Below are positions 59,696 through 64,000 of a stretch of 64,000 nucleotides of DNA, piece by piece. Positions within the stretch are counted from its first letter, which is position 1. Each line of letters begins with the position of its first letter. Source of the stretch: an uncultured Oscillospiraceae bacterium (GTDB lineage: Bacteria > Bacillota > Clostridia > Oscillospirales > Oscillospiraceae); NCBI GenBank assembly GCA_944385035.1, contig CALWVV010000007.1:55856-119855 (forward strand), given 5' to 3'. A program made the position numbers and the translations under genes. Under the pieces are notes generated by a model. That model searched no databases. It was given only the letters and a program-made list of their open reading frames with translations, and was not told where the DNA came from.

Positions 59696-61438
59696 TTATT
59701 TTGTGCATTCCCCACTGGGAGAGTGCCGGAAAAGCTGTACATTGGCATACTGGTGCGTCCAAAAAGCCAACTGGATACCTGACAACCACTGCTTATTCTG
59801 ACCGCTCTCCTTCCGCAGCTGATAGATTTTCTCTAAAGAAATACGACCAATTTCCTCTACAGCAGCATTAACTGAAGTGGAATCCACATTATCCAATAGC
59901 TCCTTTGGAATTTGATAGCGCACTACCCGCTCATAAGGATGCTCACAGTGGTCACACTGGACATTAGCCCCTTTCAACAATAATTTTACAGCTGGTTCCT
60001 GTACCACCAAAAAGCCCTCCATATAGGGCTTCTCTCCAAAGCGCAACTCCTCGGCCTCGACCAAAATAAGCTTTCCGCCATCACGTAAAAACGACGCAAT
60101 GACAGCAAAGCTTTCAGGCCACTCCTCTGGTGGGATTTCATGCAAAACATTGATTAGCAACACATGGGTAGCTTTGCCCTTTTGCTCTAGCTCTGCCTCA
60201 AGGGCCTTCGCATCATTAAAATATCGAGCCTTATCAACATTATGCTTGACCATGACCGCCTGACAAATTTTTTTATCTGTATCAAACTTATCGTACGCAT
60301 AGTAATCCAACTGTGGTAAACGTTCCGGATGATCCATGCCCACACCATCCAAAAAACGGCCCTGCCCCACACCAAAATCCACTACAACAGCGTGCTGCAC
60401 AGACGAACCTGACAGAACTGCCTCCAGTGTAACAGCCACTTGAGGATCGTTACTTTTATAGGACTCCGTCGGTGGTTCCCACAGGCACTCATAAGCAAAT
60501 TCGTTACAAGCAAAGGACACCGGCGTTCCAATAAAATCCTGAAGCTGAACTCGCTGTGATTCCTCTCCCAGCAGACTCTCCATCAGAGGCCCAGACTTAC
60601 TTCCCAGCCTTTTTGCTGTCTGTTCTCTCATATGCCAGATGTCAGACGCATTAAATCTGGACAGTAAAGCCACCGAATGGGTTGCTATCCAAATTTGTTC
60701 CAATTGAAACCGTGTTTGTAACTCGCGGATTAAATTGAGCAAAGCGTCCGGGTGCAGATGTGTCTCCGGTTCATCCAGCAGCAATATGGAATTACCTATT
60801 ACTTTGTTACAGTGTAAGGCAACACACATACGCAACAAATACTGTTGCCCTGGCGAAAGCTGCATCCCATTCAGTGGCAATCCAAACAGGGAGGGTTCTC
60901 CGTCCAGGCTGGTCAACCTCTGTCCCAATAGCACTTCCAGTAATCTGTTAAATGCCTCCAGATCATTTTCACCGCCAGAAGCAGAATCGTACTTATAGTG
61001 TTTAACCAGATATTTCAAGTATAACAATGCATCTCGAGCCGATTCCTCAAAATCACACTTGGCCAGATTTTCTTTGGCCTGGGAAATCACATATGTAGGA
61101 AACCGATCAGGAAGCTGTAGCGGCACATCATACTGGGAATAATTTAAGAAGTTAATCTTAGTATACTCTTGAATTCCAATCTTTCGCCCATCTTCTCCTA
61201 TCAATTCTGGGAAGATACAGTCCAGTATCTCCTTCTCTTCATCAGAAAGGTATTCTCCACGTTGATTTTTAGTTTGGGCCTTTTGATATTGTATCAAAAG
61301 CTTCAGCAGTCTGGACTTACCTGATCCATTTTTGCCAGCAAGCAGAACCATTGGACCAAGCCCTCGCAAATCCAATTTCTCGAATCCTTTGATAGGGCGG
61401 GTTAGTCTTAGCCCAGACAAATACATTCCCTGCCACAT
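59696..61438 (-). CDS. ABC-type (OLD-like) ATPase fused to a SAM-dependent methyltransferase
   Basis: The protein has 580 residues from ATG 61438; ATG 61426 is an alternative. The first 300 residues are an SMC/ABC-type ATPase: Walker A LLAGKNGSGKSRLL, signature LSPGQQYLLR, Walker B SILLLDEPETHLHP and IATHSVALL. From about residue 350 a class I methyltransferase follows, with VVVDFGVGQGRFLDG as the S-adenosylmethionine loop, VLLINVLHEIPPEEW and GGKLILVEAEE. A CDHCEH pair could bind metal. Such an ATPase is common in phage-defence proteins; joining it to a methyltransferase is unusual. It has its own promoter and heads the cassette. Confidence 0.82.
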   Translation of the reverse strand: MWQGMYLSGLRLTRPIKGFEKLDLRGLGPMVLLAGKNGSGKSRLLKLLIQYQKAQTKNQRGEYLSDEEKEILDCIFPELIGEDGRKIGIQEYTKINFLNYSQYDVPLQLPDRFPTYVISQAKENLAKCDFEESARDALLYLKYLVKHYKYDSASGGENDLEAFNRLLEVLLGQRLTSLDGEPSLFGLPLNGMQLSPGQQYLLRMCVALHCNKVIGNSILLLDEPETHLHPDALLNLIRELQTRFQLEQIWIATHSVALLSRFNASDIWHMREQTAKRLGSKSGPLMESLLGEESQRVQLQDFIGTPVSFACNEFAYECLWEPPTESYKSNDPQVAVTLEAVLSGSSVQHAVVVDFGVGQGRFLDGVGMDHPERLPQLDYYAYDKFDTDKKICQAVMVKHNVDKARYFNDAKALEAELEQKGKATHVLLINVLHEIPPEEWPESFAVIASFLRDGGKLILVEAEELRFGEKPYMEGFLVVQEPAVKLLLKGANVQCDHCEHPYERVVRYQIPKELLDNVDSTSVNAAVEEIGRISLEKIYQLRKESGQNKQWLSGIQLAFWTHQYANVQLFRHSPSGECTK

Positions 61439-61485
61439 CCTTTTCTATATTTAAAAATAGGGTAAATACGAATTCATGTATCCAT

Positions 61486-61514
61486 ATCTTACTCCATGTT
61501 TACAAAGTGTGCAA
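61486..61514 (-). promoter_or_regulatory. Promoter of the ATPase-methyltransferase cassette
   Basis: On the minus strand TTGCAC (61509-61514), a 17-bp spacer and TAAGAT (61486-61491) lie about 50 bases before ATG 61438. The dyad AGAATT..AATTCT at 61543-61563 lies just upstream and could be an operator. Confidence 0.55.
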
Positions 61515-61571
61515 GCCTATTCCCAAAATCTCTTAAAACATAGAATTATAAAATGCAATTCTAGGATTCCC

Positions 61572-61652
61572 TTCCGCACCTACACCTACACCTACGCCAC
61601 ACGGAAAATGCAGGACAAAACAGTTCAACCCATTGGCAGTTTTATAGATTAG
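61572..61652 (+). pseudogene. Integrase C-terminal relic
   Basis: The frame reads FRTYTYTYATRKMQDK and ends at TAG 61650-61652. It matches the end of the intact integrase (RTYTHATRQKQDE), including the catalytic Tyr. The bulk of the gene is missing. It shows that a second related element once ended here. Confidence 0.7.
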
Positions 61653-61735
61653 GTCATATAAGCAGAAAGAAAAAGGCGCACCGAACAGAAACTCCTCCTA
61701 CCCAGTACGCTTGAGCTCTTTCCTACCCTTTCCGC

Positions 61736-61785
61736 GTGTGGGTCACGGTGTGGGTCAGTTGGTTGACCCACATTTTGACCCACAC
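61736..61785. repeat. Direct and inverted repeats of GTGTGGGTCA beside the tRNA relic
   Basis: GTGTGGGTCA occurs at 61736-61745 and 61748-61757. Its complement TGACCCACA(C) occurs at 61764-61772 and 61776-61785. The four copies in 50 bases, between the integrase relic and the tRNA 3' end, fit recombinase or excisionase arm sites. That use is inference. Confidence 0.6.
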
Positions 61786-61806
61786 CAAAAAATCGAAAAT
61801 TGCAAC

Positions 61807-61843
61807 AAAAAAGCCTCGAAAACCGAAGTTTTCAAGGCTTTTT
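61807..61843 (+). terminator. Terminator next to the tRNA relic
   Basis: AAAAAGCCT(C)GAAAAC pairs with GTTTTC(A)AGGCTTTTT around CGAA. It closely resembles the hairpin at 31678-31713. On the minus strand it would terminate transcription from a tRNA gene. Confidence 0.7.
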
Positions 61844-61887
61844 GGAGCTGCTAGGCAGATTCGAACTGCCGACCTCATCCTTACCAA
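61843..61887 (-). tRNA. 3' half of a tRNA-Thr(GGT) gene, probable att site
   Basis: On the minus strand the sequence runs from the anticodon loop TTGGTAA through stem GGATG, a variable region, T-arm GGCAG-TTCGAAT-CTGCC and acceptor TAGCAGC to TCCA. The anticodon GGT gives tRNA-Thr. The 5' half is absent: from 61888 rightward the sequence diverges. This is the typical core left by integration into a tRNA gene, so it is a fragment, not a working tRNA. Confidence 0.8.
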
Positions 61888-62337
61888 CGCAAAATTTTTC
61901 GTTTTTCTAATATTTTTCGGTGGTTTATGGGCATTTCCACTCCGAGCAAATTGCTTTCCAGCACTTTTGAAACGCAGGATTTCCGGTTGTTCCAACCATG
62001 TCTGTGGCTTGTTGTGTGGTCAGCGCGGCGATTAGGACACATAGTCTCGCAATAATAGTTTTATTGATCTGCCGCAGAAATGTTAACTTCCTTTTGAGAA
62101 TCTCAACTATTAGAAGTCAATAATCTTAACTTTCCGAAAGAAAGTTAAGTTAACTTCCTGCTATCTTCGCTTTTCTCTTATGTTTCAGTTTGCTGCCTTC
62201 ATCGACAAAAGCCCGTGAATCGCCTCGTCAACAACCTAACTCTTCTCCCTTTGATTGTTCATCAACCGACACACGGGGTATTCATTCTCTATCTTTTTAG
62301 TACAGTGTTATCAAAGATAAAGCATCCCAGATAAAGG

Positions 62338-62380
62338 AACTGCCCGGCCTGTAAGTGGAACAGGCCGGGCAGTTGTTTTT
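62338..62380 (+). terminator. Orphan terminator
   Basis: AACTGCCCGGCCTGT pairs exactly with ACAGGCCGGGCAGTT around seven bases and is followed by GTTTTT. No rightward gene ends before it, which points to loss of a gene at this site. Confidence 0.75.
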
Positions 62381-62439
62381 GCGCTTATTTTGCTTGTTTT
62401 GCGCCCGAGGTAATTATCGCAAGAGTATGCGATATTTTC

Positions 62440-62468
62440 TTGTATATGACGATATGTTTTGCTATAAT
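62440..62468 (+). promoter_or_regulatory. Promoter of the XRE-hsdM operon
   Basis: TTGTAT (62440-62445), a 17-bp spacer and a perfect TATAAT (62463-62468) lie about 35 bases before the ATG at 62502. The half-palindromes ATATGACGATAT between the boxes could be the regulator's own operator. Confidence 0.7.
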
Positions 62469-62501
62469 TAAATCAAATTTTATATCCTGGAGGACACGCA
62501 A

Positions 62502-62717
62502 ATGGCTGTTTCATACAACAGACTTTGGAAAATGTTGATCGACAAAAAGATGAGTAAGGTAAGCCTGCGAAAAGCAGCTGGGATTGCCCCCAACACGATG
62601 ACAAAACTAAGCCGTGATGAAGCAGTTACCCTTGCAGTACTGGAAAAGATCTGCGCTGCGATCGATGCTGACTTTGGCGACATTATGGAATATATCCCGG
62701 AGGAGAAACATGATTAA
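62502..62717 (+). CDS. Small XRE-type DNA-binding regulator
   Basis: The protein has 71 residues and starts after CTGGAGGACACGC. Almost the whole chain is one helix-turn-helix domain (SLRKAAGIAPNTMTKLSRDE, then LAVLEKICAAIDADFGDIM), close to the YozG/DUF739-like class. It overlaps hsdM by eight bases, so it may act as the controller of the restriction operon. Confidence 0.85.
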   Translation: MAVSYNRLWKMLIDKKMSKVSLRKAAGIAPNTMTKLSRDEAVTLAVLEKICAAIDADFGDIMEYIPEEKHD

Positions 62718-64000
62718 CATTCGTAAATTAGAAGCTGAGCTGTGGGAGTCCGCCGATCTGCTGCGGGCAGGCTCCAAGCTGACCTCAAACCAATATTGTA
62801 TGCCCGTCCTTGGCCTGATCTTCCTGCGCTATGCTTACAGCCGCTTCAAACTGGTAGAGGCTGAGATTTTGAAGGACCGTCCCATGCGCGGCGGACGGGT
62901 GCTGCCGGTGGAGGCCAGTGACTTTGCCTCCCGCAGCGCACTGTTTCTTCCCCGTGAGGCCCAGTATGCCTATCTGGTGGAACTGCCAGAGAATATCCCC
63001 GCCGCCGGGCTGACCAACTGGCGGGGCGAGGTCATGAACAGCCTGGGCGAAGTGGTGAACAACGCCATGGAACTGGTGGAGCAGCAGAGTGAGCAGCTCT
63101 CCGGCGTGCTGCCCAAGGACTACACCATGTTCTCCGATGAACTGCTGGCCGAACTGTTGCGAATCTTCAACAACAGCGCCCTGGACGAAGTGGGCGGCGA
63201 CATTGTGGGCCGGATCTACGAGTACTTCCTCAATAAATTTGCCAAGAATATCGCCCAGGACGACGGCGTGTTCTTTACCCCCAAGTCCCTGGTCAAGATG
63301 ATCGTGAATGTACTGGAGCCCACCCAAGGCGTCCTGCTGGACCCGGCCTGCGGCAGCGGCGGTATGTTTGTCCAGACCGGCGACTTTGTGGAGCATGCCG
63401 GCATGCGGGCCAACTCTGCCATGACCTTTTATGGACAGGAAAAGGTCGAGTACAATGCTCAGCTGTGCCTGATGAATCTGGCGGTCCACGGCCTGACCGG
63501 CGTGGTAAAGTCGGGCGACGAGGCCAACACTTTCTATCACGATGCCCATAATCTGGCGGGTGAGTGCGACTATGTGATGGCCAATCCCCCCTTCAATGTG
63601 GACAAGGTGAAGTCGGAGTCCGCTCAGAGCGCTGGGCGGCTGCCCTTCGGTTTGCCCTCTGTCAATAAGAACAAAGAGGTGGGCAACGGCAACTATCTGT
63701 GGATCTCCTACTTCTACGCCTATCTGAATGAGCATGGCCGTGCGGGCTTTGTCATGGCCTCCTCCGCCACCGACAGTCAGGGTAAAGATAAGGACATCCG
63801 TCAGCAGCTGGTGCAGACCGGCCATGTGGACGTAATGGTCAGCGTGGGCAACAACTTTTTCTATACCAAGAGCCTGCCCTGCTCCCTGTGGTTCTTCAAT
63901 AAGGGCAAGAAGGAAGAACTGCGGGACAAAGTGGGTCTGTTGACAAAGTCGAAGATGGGGGAGAAATATGGTACAATAAGGAAAAGGGCACGGAAAAGGT
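62710..64000 (+). CDS. hsdM: Type I restriction-modification methylase subunit HsdM, right end cut by window
   Basis: The frame starts at ATG 62710, which has AGGAGAAAC upstream, and is still open at the window's end (430 codons). The N12 helical domain (RKLEAELWESADLLR, then YCMPVLGLIFLRYAY) is followed by the methylase domain: FFTPKSLVKMIV, SAM motif LLDPACGSGGMF, catalytic NPPF and GFVMASSATDS. HsdM adds methyl groups to adenine N6 in complex with HsdS. After LRDKV (about 63931) the usual LFIDAR-type continuation is missing and the residues become basic and unlike HsdM, so the gene may be interrupted there. Confidence 0.88.
   Translation, partial: MINIRKLEAELWESADLLRAGSKLTSNQYCMPVLGLIFLRYAYSRFKLVEAEILKDRPMRGGRVLPVEASDFASRSALFLPREAQYAYLVELPENIPAAGLTNWRGEVMNSLGEVVNNAMELVEQQSEQLSGVLPKDYTMFSDELLAELLRIFNNSALDEVGGDIVGRIYEYFLNKFAKNIAQDDGVFFTPKSLVKMIVNVLEPTQGVLLDPACGSGGMFVQTGDFVEHAGMRANSAMTFYGQEKVEYNAQLCLMNLAVHGLTGVVKSGDEANTFYHDAHNLAGECDYVMANPPFNVDKVKSESAQSAGRLPFGLPSVNKNKEVGNGNYLWISYFYAYLNEHGRAGFVMASSATDSQGKDKDIRQQLVQTGHVDVMVSVGNNFFYTKSLPCSLWFFNKGKKEELRDKVGLLTKSKMGEKYGTIRKRARKR

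Larger units (their letters stand above)
61888..62501. other. Gene-free region between att relic and restriction genes
   Basis: No gene is recognised. AACTTTC..GAAAGTT with flanking GTTAAC copies (about 62126-62157) is a possible operator. An orphan terminator at 62338-62380 suggests that a gene was lost to its left. A sigma-A promoter for the XRE gene lies at 62440-62468. Confidence 0.5.

Noticed and set aside
61843-61887. A complete tRNA-Thr gene
   Set aside because: No D-arm, 5' acceptor strand or 5' anticodon stem follows at 61888-61930.
61736-62035. A protein starting in the GTGTGGGTCA repeats and crossing the tRNA relic
   Set aside because: The reading is made of repeats, a terminator and a tRNA fragment. 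The AARQIRTADL stretch is a familiar artefact of translating tRNA 3' ends.

Overview
The window looks like the chromosome of a moderately GC-rich Firmicute of the Clostridia, most plausibly a gut member of the Oscillospiraceae (Flavonifractor/Intestinimonas-like). This rests on four secreted proteins with S-layer-homology (SLH) domains, strong AGGAGG-type ribosome sites, a YesM/YesN-type sugar sensor, KdpDE beside a Ktr/Trk potassium system, and Tn916-like mobile-element genes. The species is inference; no rRNA gene is present.

Layout. 1-4469 (minus strand): the start of a galactose-type ABC binding protein gene, then a response regulator / histidine kinase / sugar-binding lipoprotein operon that probably senses sugar for it. 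4723-10238: an RNA methyltransferase, an SLH protein, an OmpR-type two-component system and a Crp/Fnr regulator. 10505-14988: envelope polysaccharide genes (a membrane nucleotide-sugar dehydratase and an O-antigen-ligase-like protein). 15372-21520: a VWA protein, a HAD phosphatase, an ECF sigma/anti-sigma pair, an SLH protein and a FAD-Rieske oxidoreductase. 21704-27299 (minus strand): ktrB-ktrA, a 34-residue KdpF-like membrane peptide, kdpD and kdpE in one operon, with no kdpFABC. 27529-31474: two more SLH proteins, one broken by a one-base frameshift. 31748-41228: a catabolic cluster of eight co-directional genes (aldo/keto reductase, TctCBA transporter, UroD-like, cysteine-desulfidase/serine-dehydratase-like, opine dehydrogenase, SDR) with a divergent IclR regulator and a near-consensus promoter. 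41701-44601: a zinc-ribbon/leucine-rich-repeat membrane protein paired with an SPFH/zinc-ribbon protein.

44640-62500 is a composite mobile island. It carries separate DnaB-ATPase and DnaB-N-terminal-domain genes, a possible replication initiator, an SSB-like protein, a ClpP-like protease, a VirD4/TraG-like ATPase, small unknown genes, a low-GC sigma/anti-sigma module, a decayed excisionase region and an intact tyrosine integrase. Between the two DnaB genes lies a striking gene-free block: a 21-bp perfect hairpin followed by five and a half ~72-bp tandem units, each with three dyads and one compensatory base change. Beyond the integrase is a lower-GC cassette of three minus-strand genes: an ABC-type ATPase fused to a methyltransferase, a 111-residue unknown, and a SAMHD1-like HD protein. 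It ends at the relic of a second integrase, a set of direct/inverted repeats and the 3' half of a tRNA-Thr gene, which is the likely integration site. This cassette and the tandem array are the best candidates for undescribed biology. No relaxase or VirB4 gene is visible, so the element is either mobilisable in trans or partly decayed.

62502-64000: a small XRE-type regulator and the start of a type I restriction methylase (hsdM), whose normal sequence appears to stop at about 63931, possibly at an insertion-sequence edge.
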